64,000 nt of DNA from Variovorax paradoxus NBRC 15149 (GTDB lineage: Bacteria; Pseudomonadota; Gammaproteobacteria; Burkholderiales; Burkholderiaceae_C), in assembly GCF_001591365.1 (NCBI RefSeq), contig NZ_BCUT01000002.1, forward strand, positions 992,001 through 1,056,000. Reading direction: 5' to 3'. A program made the translations under genes and the position numbers. Shown piece after piece: positions 16,941-24,997 of this stretch (position 1 is the stretch's first letter; every line of letters starts with the position of its first letter). The notes below the pieces were generated by a model. It ran no database searches, had not been told where the DNA came from, and worked only from the letters and a program-made list of their open reading frames with translations.

Positions 16941-17016
16941 GTCATCAATTTCCGGTTGTGGCCAAGACCTGCCGCAGCTGCTCCATTGGTCCCGAAGCGG
17001 ATGCCACGGATTCATC

Positions 17017-17259
17017 CTAGGGTAAGCGAGCCCGCTCCCTTTTCAACAGCGGCAGGACAAGATGGAAGTTCGTTATTAAGTCGTCCTCCGACATCACAGG
17101 CAGCGGGAAGCGAATTTGAAAGACGCCCCAGCGTCCTTCGCACGGCCCTTCAATCGGTATGAGCGCCGGCCCATCGCTTTCCCAAGCAATCCCAACCTGC
17201 CAACCCGTGGGATCTGTGGCAAAAAGTCGCCGTTCAGCTTGGGCCAAGGGCCAGGCCAA
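17017..17259 (-). CDS. Hypothetical protein, start uncertain
   Basis: The frame ends at 17017 and looks coding back to about 17325 (LYRHPLAWPLAQAERRLFA, GWQVGIAWESDGPALIPIEG), where a stop closes it. The only plausible start in the good region is TTG at 17259; otherwise the gene is 5' truncated. It is soluble and unrecognised. It is the first unit upstream of motif copy 16949-16973. Confidence 0.5.
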   Translation of the reverse strand: MAWPLAQAERRLFATDPTGWQVGIAWESDGPALIPIEGPCEGRWGVFQIRFPLPVMSEDDLITNFHLVLPLLKRERARLP

Positions 17260-17379
17260 GGGATGCCGATATAGCCTAGCGTCCAGCCGCTTTGAGCGGA
17301 ATGAGGAATCGTGTTTTTCGCGTTATATGCATCGTTTCGCATGGCTCATCGAATATCCTCTAATTGGCGATAGCAGGTC

Positions 17380-17598
17380 TCAGCCTCCGGAAGCTTGATC
17401 TGTTGACGCGCGCTGTTGCCGGAGTTTGTTCAGTTCGCCTAGGTACGACCCCTTGACCTGTTGCAACTCGCCACTTGCCCCAAGCACGCCGGTTCGGGCG
17501 CCGTCCACGACAACTTGCAATCCCGGGGGCACAGCGAAGAACTTGACCAAGTCCGGACGGTCGACCCCAAGCTGACAGTGAGAGGCTTCTGACCACAT
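17380..17598 (-). CDS. Hypothetical small protein
   Basis: 72 residues from an ATG at 17598 with GGAAAG upstream. The middle (FFAVPPGLQVVVDGARTGVL) looks coding, and the end is Gln/Arg-rich. It is unrecognised and could be a shortened gene, because the frame just upstream (17600-17680) also looks weakly coding. It lies at the edge of the small-gene array, beside the divergent methyltransferase. Confidence 0.42.
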   Translation of the reverse strand: MWSEASHCQLGVDRPDLVKFFAVPPGLQVVVDGARTGVLGASGELQQVKGSYLGELNKLRQQRASTDQASGG

Positions 17599-17685
17599 CT
17601 TTCCGATCTCGTAGATGCATCAGCGTGCCATCGTACTTGAGCCGCCTGTTGCGCAATGGAACGCCGGACATACCATTCACTGTCT

Positions 17686-18363
17686 ATGGATCCGCTCTAC
17701 AAGAAAGTCATCGCGCAAGGGGTTGCGGGAATGGCCGTTCTCGTTGCCTTCATCTTCTTGCCCGCGGGCACGTGGCAATACTGGCAAGGCTGGCTCTTTG
17801 TCGCCGTCTTTTCTCTCTCGACCATCGGCTTCACTGTCCATCTTGCCCTTCATGACAGGCCGCTGCTCGAGCGCCGCATGAATGCCGGACCGCAGCATGA
17901 GAAAGAGTGGCCGCAGAAGATCATTGTGTCGCTCATCATCCTCGCGTTTTTCATCTTCATCATCCTGCCCGCACTCGATCATCGATTTGGCGTCTCGCCG
18001 GTTCCCGCCTACATGTCCCTTGCAGGGAACATCGTGATCGTGGCGTCCTTCCTCTTTATTTTCTGGGTGCTGAAGGTCAATAGTTATGCAGCAGCCAACA
18101 TCAGCGTCGCGGGCGACCAGAAGGTGATCGACAGCGGCCCCTACGCCCATGTGCGTCATCCTATGTACGCTGGCGCGCTCTGGCTTTTCATCGGCATGCC
18201 GCTCGCACTTGGCTCGTGGCTCACGATCTGCCTCCTCCCGCTCGTCCTGCCGGTGCTGATCTGGCGACTTCTTGATGAGGAAAAGATCTTGCGCCGTGAT
18301 CTTCCCGGCTACAACGAATACGCAAGCCGTGTGCGTCATCGCCTCATTCCCTATGTCTGGTAG
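17686..18363 (+). CDS. Isoprenylcysteine carboxyl methyltransferase-family membrane protein
   Basis: 225 residues from MDPLYKKVIAQG; an ATG 10 codons earlier is possible. Five to six hydrophobic segments place it in the inner membrane. The C-terminal signature of ICMT/NnrU-type methyltransferases is clear: GPYAHVRHPMYAGALWLF near 150-170, then RLLDEEKILRRDLPGYNEYA. Bacterial members are SAM-dependent methylating enzymes of mostly unknown substrate. It stands alone between the accessory array and the PQQ locus. Confidence 0.85.
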   Translation: MDPLYKKVIAQGVAGMAVLVAFIFLPAGTWQYWQGWLFVAVFSLSTIGFTVHLALHDRPLLERRMNAGPQHEKEWPQKIIVSLIILAFFIFIILPALDHRFGVSPVPAYMSLAGNIVIVASFLFIFWVLKVNSYAAANISVAGDQKVIDSGPYAHVRHPMYAGALWLFIGMPLALGSWLTICLLPLVLPVLIWRLLDEEKILRRDLPGYNEYASRVRHRLIPYVW

Positions 18364-18550
18364 GTAGCCGGGCGGCCTTGGCGCTCAATCGGCGGCCATT
18401 GCGCGGCCGGCGCCTTCCGGCGATTCACTGCGCCGTGATGCAACGGTTGCGCCCCGCGCGCTGTTCGACCTTGTAGCAATGCAGCGGGAAAACCCGCGCC
18501 CGGCGGCCCGGGCGATGCGCGCAAGAGCCCCTGGAAGCCCGCATCGCGCG

Positions 18551-18565
18551 TGGCATGGAGATTGC
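18551..18565 (+). promoter_or_regulatory. Sigma-54 (-24/-12) type promoter for the PQQ dehydrogenase gene
   Basis: TGGCAT at 18551-18556, five bases, then TTGC at 18562-18565, giving the required GG-N10-GC spacing. It lies about 70 bases before the dehydrogenase start. The nearby AcoR-like activator gene and a similar promoter before the cytochrome gene support it. Confidence 0.6.
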
Positions 18566-18635
18566 CCTTGACTCCCGTGAAGGCATGCCCGCATGGCACG
18601 CCCGAGCCGCTATCCACACCCACGAGGAGACATCC

Positions 18636-20429
18636 ATGCAATTGAAGCTCTTGAACGCGCTCATGGCCATCGGCCTGGCCGCGGCCGGCGGCGCCGGCGC
18701 GCAAGTCACGGACAAGATGATCCAGTCCGAAGCCACGGCGAACGGCAACGTCCTGACCTGGGGGGTCAATACCCAGGGCCAGCGCTACTCGCCGCTGAAG
18801 CAGGTCAACACCGGCACCGTGTCCCGGCTCGCGCCGGCATGGGCCTTCTCCTTCGGCGGGGAGAAGCAGCGCGGCCAGGAGGCGCAGCCCGTGATCCACA
18901 AGGGCAAGATGTTCGTGACCGCCTCGTACTCGCGCATCTACGCGCTCGACGCCACCACCGGCAAGAAGCTGTGGAAGTACGAGCACCGCCTGCCCGAGGG
19001 CATCATGCCCTGCTGCGACGTGGTCAACCGCGGCGCGGCGCTGTACGACAACCTGGTGATCTTCGCCACGCTCGACGCGCAGCTGGTGGCGCTCGACCAG
19101 AACACCGGCGACGTGGTCTGGAAGGAGAAGATCGACGACTACGCGGCCGGCTACTCGGCCACCGCGGCGCCGATCATCGCCAACGGCCTGATCCTCACGG
19201 GCGTGTCGGGCGGCGAGTTCGGCATCGTCGGCCGCGTCGAGGCACGCGACGCCAGGACGGGCAGCATGGTGTGGTCGCGCCCCACGGTGGAAGGCCACAT
19301 GGGCTACACCTACGACAACGACGGCAACAAGAAGGAGGCGGGCGTCTCGGGCACCGTCAACAAGAGCTGGCCGGGCGACCTCTGGAAGACCGGCGGCGCC
19401 GCCACCTGGCTGGGCGGCACCTTCGATCCCAAGACCGGGCTGGCCTACTTCGGCACCGGCAACCCGGCGCCGTGGAACAGCCACCTGCGCAAGGGCGACA
19501 ACCTGTTCTCGTGCTCGACCGTGGCCATCGACGTGAAGACCGGCCAGATCAAGTGGCACTACCAGAACACGCCCAGCGACAGCTGGGACTTCGACGGCGT
19601 GAATGAGTTCGTCACCTTCGACATGGACGGCCGGCGCGTGGGCGGCAAGGCCGACCGCAACGGCTACTTCTACGTGAACGACGCCACCACCGGCCAGTTG
19701 CTCAACGCCTTCCCCTTCGTGAGGAAGACGACCTGGGCCAACGGCATCGACCTGAAGACCGGCCGCCCGAACTACGTGGCCGAGAACCGCCCGGGCGATC
19801 CCGTTGCAGGCGGCGACGGCAAGAAGGGCAGCTCGGTCTTCGCGGCGCCTGGCTTCCTGGGCGGCAAGAACCAGATGCCGATGGCCTACAGCCCCGACAC
19901 CAAGATGTTCTACGTGCCCGCCAACGAATGGGGCATGGACATCTGGAACGAACCGGTGGCCTACAAGAAGGGCGCGGCCTACCTCGGCTCCGGCTTCACC
20001 ATCAGGCCGCTCAACGAGGACTACATCGGCGCGCTGCGCGCGATCGATCCCAAGAGCGGCAAGATCGCATGGGAGATCAAGAACGGTGCGCCGCTGTGGG
20101 GCGGCGTGCTCACCACCGGGGGCAACCTGGTGTTCTGGGGCACGCCCGAGGGCTACCTGAAGGCGGCCGACGCCAAGACCGGCAAGGTGCTGTGGGAGTT
20201 CCAGACCGGCTCGGGCGTGGTCGCGCCGCCGGTCACCTGGCAGCAGGGCGGCGAGCAGTACGTGGCCGTGGTTTCGGGCTGGGGCGGCGCGGTGCCGCTG
20301 TGGGGCGGCGAGGTCGCCAAGAAGGTCAACCTGCTGGAGCAGGGCGGCATGGTCTGGGTCTTCAAGATCCCTTCCGCCGGCGGCGCGCGCACCGCCCGCG
20401 CGGGCGAGGCCCGCGTGGCGTCCAACTGA
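18636..20429 (+). CDS. PQQ-dependent alcohol dehydrogenase, predicted lanthanide type
   Basis: 597 residues with an N-terminal Sec signal peptide (cleavage near AGAQ) and an eight-bladed propeller of PQQ repeats (DATTGKKLW, DQNTGDVVW, DPKSGKIAW). It oxidises short alcohols in the periplasm. The adjacent cysteine pair is C126-C127 (MPCCD). Metal and catalytic residues by family alignment are E194 (GGEFG), N276 (GTGNPAPW) and D318 in SWDFDG. D320, two residues later, matches the extra ligand of XoxF/PedH lanthanide enzymes rather than Ca enzymes such as ExaA. GAGGAGA precedes the ATG. The HiPIP gene follows 10 nt later. Confidence 0.93.
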   Translation: MQLKLLNALMAIGLAAAGGAGAQVTDKMIQSEATANGNVLTWGVNTQGQRYSPLKQVNTGTVSRLAPAWAFSFGGEKQRGQEAQPVIHKGKMFVTASYSRIYALDATTGKKLWKYEHRLPEGIMPCCDVVNRGAALYDNLVIFATLDAQLVALDQNTGDVVWKEKIDDYAAGYSATAAPIIANGLILTGVSGGEFGIVGRVEARDARTGSMVWSRPTVEGHMGYTYDNDGNKKEAGVSGTVNKSWPGDLWKTGGAATWLGGTFDPKTGLAYFGTGNPAPWNSHLRKGDNLFSCSTVAIDVKTGQIKWHYQNTPSDSWDFDGVNEFVTFDMDGRRVGGKADRNGYFYVNDATTGQLLNAFPFVRKTTWANGIDLKTGRPNYVAENRPGDPVAGGDGKKGSSVFAAPGFLGGKNQMPMAYSPDTKMFYVPANEWGMDIWNEPVAYKKGAAYLGSGFTIRPLNEDYIGALRAIDPKSGKIAWEIKNGAPLWGGVLTTGGNLVFWGTPEGYLKAADAKTGKVLWEFQTGSGVVAPPVTWQQGGEQYVAVVSGWGGAVPLWGGEVAKKVNLLEQGGMVWVFKIPSAGGARTARAGEARVASN

Positions 20430-20439
20430 AGGAGGCGGC

Positions 20440-20784
20440 ATGACGGATCGCAACAGCGAAGGGGGCCGCGGGGCCTCCCGCCGGGAGTTCGTCGGCCGCG
20501 CGGCCGGCGGCGCCTGCCTGCTGGCAGTGCTGCCGGTGCGCGTGCTGGCCGCGCCGCCGCGCGCCGAGGAAAGCGACGAGACGGCCGTGCAGTTGGGCTA
20601 CAGGCACGACACGAAGAGCGTCGACAAGAAGAAGTACCCGCGCCATGCCGCCACGCAGGAGTGCGTGAACTGCGCGATGTGGCAGGGCACGCCCGCCGAT
20701 GCCTGGGCGGGCTGCGCGATGTTCGGCCGCAAGCAGATCGCGGCCAAGGGCTGGTGCCAGGCCTGGGCGCCCAAGCCCGCCTGA
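20440..20784 (+). CDS. High-potential iron-sulfur protein (HiPIP)
   Basis: 114 residues with a Tat signal (SRREFVGRAAGG, residues 13-24). The four cluster cysteines are C75, C78, C92 and C106 (CVNC, GC, WC), in the C-x2-C-x13-C-x13-C spacing of HiPIPs. It is a soluble periplasmic one-electron carrier. It sits directly behind the PQQ dehydrogenase in the same transcription unit, so it may take electrons from it or serve the NosR-like protein encoded opposite. HiPIPs are more often linked to photosynthetic or denitrifying chains, so this pairing is of interest. Confidence 0.9.
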   Translation: MTDRNSEGGRGASRREFVGRAAGGACLLAVLPVRVLAAPPRAEESDETAVQLGYRHDTKSVDKKKYPRHAATQECVNCAMWQGTPADAWAGCAMFGRKQIAAKGWCQAWAPKPA

Positions 20785-20796
20785 GCGGCTCGGGCG

Positions 20797-21804
20797 CTAC
20801 CGCATCGGCCGCCGGGCGGCCGGCTCGATTTGCAGGCCGGGCGTGGCCTCCCAGCGCCCGGCCTTGTCGACCCACAGCGCATCGACCTGCCACTGTCGCG
20901 CGACCTGCCGCGCCTGCGCGGGCCCGGCAACGAAGAACACCTTGGTGAGCGCATCGGCCAGTGCGCCGCTGGGCGCCGCCACCGTCACGGCCGACAGGGC
21001 CGGCGGCGAATAGCCGGTGTGCGGATCGACGATGTGGTGGTGCCGGCGGTCGGCGCTGAAGAAGGTCTGGCTGTCGGCCGAGGTGGCCACGCAGCGCCCG
21101 TCGGCCAGCAGCCGCGCGATCAGCGCGGATTCGGCCTGAGGGTCGGCGATGCCGAGCGACCAGGCCTGCGTGCCGCCCCGCAGCCCGAGCGGCGCGAACT
21201 CGCCGGCATCGACCAGCGCGTGCCGGATGCCGCACGCCGCCAGCGCCTACCGCACACGGTCCGCCGCATAGCCCTGCGCGATGCCGTTGAGCGTCACGGC
21301 CATGCCCGGCGCGTCGAAGCGCACCAGCCGGCGCCGCGCATCGAGCGCGCGCCAGTCGACCCGCGCGCGCGCCGCTGCCACTTCCCGCGCGTCCGGCAGG
21401 CGGCCTTCGCGCTGGGCGGCCGCGAAGGCCTCCCACAGCGGCTGCACCGTCACGTCGAAGGCGCCGCGGCTCTCGCGCGACACCTCGTGCGCGATGCGCA
21501 GCACCGCCAGCAGCTCTTCGGGCGGCGAGGCCAGCCGGCCCTCGCGGTTCAGCCGCGAGAGCGCGCTGGCGGGATCGAACAGGCTCATCTGCGCCTCGAT
21601 GCGGCGCAGCAGCGCCACGCCCTCGTCCAGCGCACGTTCCACCACCGCCTCGTGCTCGTGCCCGGCCTGCAGGCTCAGCGTGGTGCCGAAGCCCAGCAGG
21701 TCGCGCCGGCCCCAGTGCAGCGCGGTGACGGCCGGCGCCAGGGCCGCGCCACCGGCCAGCGCGCCCAGGCCGAGCGACAGGCGCAGCAGCTGGCGCCGCT
21801 TCAT
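20797..21804 (-). pseudogene. ApbE-family FAD:protein FMN transferase, broken by an amber codon
   Basis: The frame from the ATG at 21804 (MKRRQLLRLSLGLGALAGG, signal or Tat-like N-terminus) reads as ApbE for 185 codons (AQMSLFDPASALSRLNREGR, TLNGIAQGYAADRVR). It hits TAG at 21247-21249, then continues in the same frame for about 149 codons of equally good ApbE sequence (HALVDAGEFAPLG, HHHIVDPHTGYSP). CAG to TAG is the simplest cause. ApbE attaches FMN to Thr of FMN-binding domains, and the likely client is the NosR-like protein just upstream, whose stop overlaps this start by 4 nt. Confidence 0.8.
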
Positions 21805-23909
21805 GCCGCACCCCGGACGGCCGCCGCCGGCTGCACCGCAATCACCCGCTGGCGCCCGCGCGCGATCAGCGGCGCGCAGCGCTCGGTGCTGTCGTGGATG
21901 GCCACGCAGTCCAGGCACTGGAAGCACTCGCCGTAGACGATCGCGCCGTCGGGCTTGATGGCTTGGTACTCGCAGCGGTGCCGGCAGGTCTGGCAGGGCG
22001 TGCCGCATTCGGCGCGGCGCGGAATCCACTTCAGCAGCCGTGCATGCCCGAGCAGCTTGAGCCCCGCGCCCAGTGGGCACAGGTAGCGGCAGAAGCCCTT
22101 GTAGAGCACCAGGTTCAGCAGCACCAGGCCGCCCGCCCAGGCCACGAAGGGCCAGGCCCGCACGAAGTTCAGCGTGATCGCGGTCTTGAAGGGCTCGACT
22201 TCCACCGCCCGGTCGGTCCACGCGGGCGAGACGGCCGCCAGCACGAGGATGGCCGCCAGCACCACGTACTTGAGCCGCTTGAGCCGCGCATCGACATCGC
22301 GGTGCAGCCGCAGGCGCTTCTTGCCCAGGCCCGCGCGCCGCGCGATCTGCGCCGCGAGTTCCTGCAGCGCGCCGAAGGGGCAGAGCCAGCCGCAGAAGGT
22401 GCCGCGTCCCCACACCACCAGCGTGAGCGCGACGAAGGCCCACAGCGCCACGCTCATCGGGTCATACAGCAGGAAGCCCAGCGAGCGCCCGGCCGCCAGC
22501 GCCTGGATCGCGGCGGTGAGGTGGACGATCGAGAGCTGGCCCTGCGCGAACCAGCCGATGAAGACCAGCGTGAAGACCAGGTAGCCGGTGCGAAAACGCG
22601 CCAGCCGCGCGGGCGTGGCAACGATCCAGCGCGGCCGCGCCAGCACCAGCGCCAGCAGCGCCAGCGCGCCCGCGAGCACCGCCAGCTCCCAGGCGCGCGC
22701 ATGCCACACGGCCTGCCAGCCCTTGGTGTCGTCCTGCGGCGCGATCACCTGGTCGGCCGGCAGCCGGTAGGGCAGGGCGAAGTCGCGGCTCACCCGCTCG
22801 CCGTAGAGCATGCCCTTCTCGCGCGTCACGCGCAGCGCAAAGTCCAGCGGCCGGGCCGGGTCCAGGCCCGCCGGCCCGATGACGCGGAAGACCTTGGCAT
22901 CGGCATGGCGCAGCGCGGCCGGCAGCCGCAGCGGATCGTCCAGGTCGAGGTCGCGCAGCTCCAGCGGCAGCTCGCCCTGCCGGAGCGTCAGGCGGTCCGG
23001 CACGGCGCCGCGCACGAAGCTCTCGCCCACGAAGCTGTAGCGGCCGGTGGCGATCGCCAGCAGCGCATGGTCGCCTTCGTCGATGCGGCCGAGCAGGTGC
23101 TCCCAGCCCGCTTCGGACAGCAGGTTGCGGCCCACCGCCGGAACGTTCAGGTAGGCCAGGTACAGCTCGCTGAAGGTTTCGCCGGAAGCCGCGCCGGTGC
23201 CCTCCGCCTCCTCGACGCCCGTGCCCGCAAAGGCCTGTTCCACCTGGCCGCCCGAAAGCCGCACGCGCTGCACCAGCCCGGCCTGCAGCAGCGCGTCCCA
23301 GTCCATCGGCCGGAAGCCGTCGCGCCGCACGCGCGCCAGCAGGGCCGGGTCGCTGCCGGCGCCAAAGCCGAGCCGGGCGCGCGCCACTTGCAGTGCCGAA
23401 GCGAGCAGGCTCTGGTGGAGGATGCGTACCGACGCGGTGGCCTTGGCGACCCCGTCGATGTAGACGTTGGCGCTGCCGTGCTGCTCGCCGCGGTTGGCGT
23501 TGGAGCCGATCTTGATGTTCTGCCGCAGCGACAGCCCCTTGTACTGCTCGGCGAAGCGCAAGAGCGGCCCTTCGCCCAGCCCCTCGAGGAACACCGGCTC
23601 GTGGTGCGAGAGCACGCGCACGTCGAGGAACGCGCCCTTCGCATCCAGCGCCACCAGCAGGTTGATCGGCGTGCCCGAGAAGCCGGGGATCGGCGCCAGG
23701 TCGACCGACTCGAAGACGTAGCCCGCGAGCACCGGGCTGGTCATGTCTTGCTTGAAGATCGGCCAGACCGGCAGCTGCGCGTCCTTCTCGCCCACGGTCC
23801 ACGGCGGCGGGAAATGCCGCTGCAGCGCGGCGCGCGTCATCACGCCCGCCTGCGCCGCCAGCGCCAGGCCCGTCAGCAGCAGTGCCGCCAGCAATCGCCG
23901 ACCGGTCAC
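21801..23909 (-). CDS. NosR-like FMN-binding, polyferredoxin-type membrane protein
   Basis: 702 residues. The GTG start at 23909 overlaps the pqqB stop (GTGA), and a signal peptide follows. A periplasmic FMN-binding domain carries the flavinylation-type motif DGVAKAT at about 152-158. Several membrane segments lie between about 390 and 620. Cysteine motifs CGWLCPFGA and CRYLCPLGAG, then two ferredoxin-like sets (CGTPCQTCRHRC, CFQCLDC), bind 4Fe-4S clusters. This is NosR/NirI architecture, which moves electrons from quinol or cytoplasmic donors to the periplasm. No nos genes are present here; pqqB, apbE and the PQQ enzyme suggest a role in alcohol oxidation or its maturation. Confidence 0.88.
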   Translation of the reverse strand: MTGRRLLAALLLTGLALAAQAGVMTRAALQRHFPPPWTVGEKDAQLPVWPIFKQDMTSPVLAGYVFESVDLAPIPGFSGTPINLLVALDAKGAFLDVRVLSHHEPVFLEGLGEGPLLRFAEQYKGLSLRQNIKIGSNANRGEQHGSANVYIDGVAKATASVRILHQSLLASALQVARARLGFGAGSDPALLARVRRDGFRPMDWDALLQAGLVQRVRLSGGQVEQAFAGTGVEEAEGTGAASGETFSELYLAYLNVPAVGRNLLSEAGWEHLLGRIDEGDHALLAIATGRYSFVGESFVRGAVPDRLTLRQGELPLELRDLDLDDPLRLPAALRHADAKVFRVIGPAGLDPARPLDFALRVTREKGMLYGERVSRDFALPYRLPADQVIAPQDDTKGWQAVWHARAWELAVLAGALALLALVLARPRWIVATPARLARFRTGYLVFTLVFIGWFAQGQLSIVHLTAAIQALAAGRSLGFLLYDPMSVALWAFVALTLVVWGRGTFCGWLCPFGALQELAAQIARRAGLGKKRLRLHRDVDARLKRLKYVVLAAILVLAAVSPAWTDRAVEVEPFKTAITLNFVRAWPFVAWAGGLVLLNLVLYKGFCRYLCPLGAGLKLLGHARLLKWIPRRAECGTPCQTCRHRCEYQAIKPDGAIVYGECFQCLDCVAIHDSTERCAPLIARGRQRVIAVQPAAAVRGAA

Positions 23910-24838
23910 AGCGTGATCTCCATCCCGTCGTAGGCCACCTCGATGCCATGGCCTTCGAGCAGCTGGCGCTGCGCGCTCGCGGCGTCGAGGATCGGGTTGC
24001 TGTTGTTGATGTGGGTCAGCACCTTGCGCCGCGCCGGCGTGGCCAGCAGCGCGTCCACCATGCCGGCGCGCGGGCCGCTGCCGGTCTGCGGCAGGTGGCC
24101 CATGTCGCTGGCGCTGCGGGTGCCCAGGCCGGCATGGCGCATCTCGTCCTCGGTCCAGAAGGTGCCGTCCAGCAGCAGGCAGTCGGCATCGTGCATCCAG
24201 CGCAGCTCCTCGGGGCCGACCTCGGCCAGGCCCGGCGCGTAGAAGAGGCGCTGGCCGCCCTGCAGGTCCTCGATCAGCAGCGCGATGTTGTCGCCCACGG
24301 TCTGCTCGCGGCGGTGCGGCGAATAGGGCGGCGCCTTGCCGGGAATGGCCACCGCGGTGAAGCGCAGCGAAGGAAAGCCGGCCACGCCGAAGTCGATGCG
24401 CGTCTGCGTGCCGGCCACCGCCAGCATGTGCCAGCGCGTGCCGCAGTAGTGCTCCAGCACGCCGAGCACGGGAAAGGAGGTGGTCAGGTCCTCGAACACG
24501 CAGGGCGTGGCATAGAGGTCGATGCGGGGCCCCTCGCGCAGCCCGAGCAGCCCGGCGACATGGTCGATCTGCGCATCCATCAGCACCACCGCCTTGATCG
24601 GCGTGTCGCGCAGGCCGTGGCGCGGATGCAGCTGGGGGTGGCTGCGGATCTGCTGGCCGATGTCGGGCGAGGCATTGAGCAGCACCCACGATTCGCCGTC
24701 GGCGGAAACGGCGACGGAGCTTTGCGTGCGCGCGCAGGCGTCGAGCACGCCCTGGCGCTGGCCCGCGCACAGCCGGCAGTTGCAGTTCCATTGCGGAAAA
24801 CCGCCGCCCGCGCCGGAGCCGAGGACCAGGACTTTCAT
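23906..24838 (-). CDS. pqqB: PqqB, PQQ biosynthesis metallo-hydrolase
   Basis: 310 residues starting MKVLVLGSGAGGGFPQWNCN, the typical PqqB N-terminus with its Cys motif (CNCRLC). The metallo-beta-lactamase fold includes LMDAQIDHVAGLLGLREG and a distal THINNSNP. PqqB oxidises a peptide-derived tyrosine intermediate during PQQ formation. The other pqq genes (A, C, D, E) are not in the window, so this is a detached or extra copy serving the nearby PQQ dehydrogenase. It heads a minus-strand operon with the NosR-like and ApbE genes through four-base overlaps. Confidence 0.93.
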   Translation of the reverse strand: MKVLVLGSGAGGGFPQWNCNCRLCAGQRQGVLDACARTQSSVAVSADGESWVLLNASPDIGQQIRSHPQLHPRHGLRDTPIKAVVLMDAQIDHVAGLLGLREGPRIDLYATPCVFEDLTTSFPVLGVLEHYCGTRWHMLAVAGTQTRIDFGVAGFPSLRFTAVAIPGKAPPYSPHRREQTVGDNIALLIEDLQGGQRLFYAPGLAEVGPEELRWMHDADCLLLDGTFWTEDEMRHAGLGTRSASDMGHLPQTGSGPRAGMVDALLATPARRKVLTHINNSNPILDAASAQRQLLEGHGIEVAYDGMEITL

Positions 24839-24870
24839 GAATCCTCGAACGCGGTGGCCGGCCGTTGCAT
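24835..24870 (-). CDS. 11-residue leader ORF coupled to pqqB
   Basis: MQRPATAFEDS, with a strong GAGGAGA site at good spacing. Its TGA overlaps the pqqB ATG by four bases. It is too short and lacks the Glu/Tyr pair of PqqA, so it is not the PQQ precursor. It may couple or tune pqqB translation. Confidence 0.4.
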   Translation of the reverse strand: MQRPATAFEDS

Positions 24871-24997
24871 GAAGTCTCCTCGTGTGGGCTGCACGAGTGG
24901 CATGGCGCAAGTCGCATGCCTGCGCGAACTGCTCCAGGCTGGTACAGCACCGTGCAGCCCTGGCACAGGGTTTCCCCTGGCCGCCACAGGGCCTGTG

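Larger units (their letters stand above)
13594..16973. repeat. Array of nine degenerate TGGCCG-core hairpin motifs between small genes
   Basis: All nine copies face the same way, and the spacing is fixed: a nine-base arm GTCYGNTNN (or a close variant) runs directly into TGGCCG, then a loosely complementary arm. Copies lie at about 13594-13619, 13978-13999, 14023-14048, 14511-14530 (core CGGCCG), 14857-14881, 15382-15405, 15958-15981, 16609-16630 and 16949-16973 (core TGGCCA). The best hairpin is 15382-15405, GTCTGCTGT / ACTGTAGAC around the core. Each copy falls directly after the stop of one minus-strand gene and before the next start, or overlaps the gene ends. No integrase of integron type is nearby. 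The function is unknown. Confidence 0.8.

Noticed and set aside
13594..16973. Classical integron or CRISPR explanation for the repeated motif
   Set aside because: No integron integrase, no GTTRRRY/RYYYAAC core sites recognised, and the intervals are whole genes of varying length, not uniform short spacers.
24835..24870. Leader peptide as PqqA
   Set aside because: Eleven residues without the conserved Glu and Tyr; PqqA is at least about 22 residues.
24922..24936. TGGAGC-N5-GCGC upstream of pqqB as a sigma-54 promoter
   Set aside because: Spacing is right but the -12 part lacks TTGC and the -24 part is weak; not enough support.
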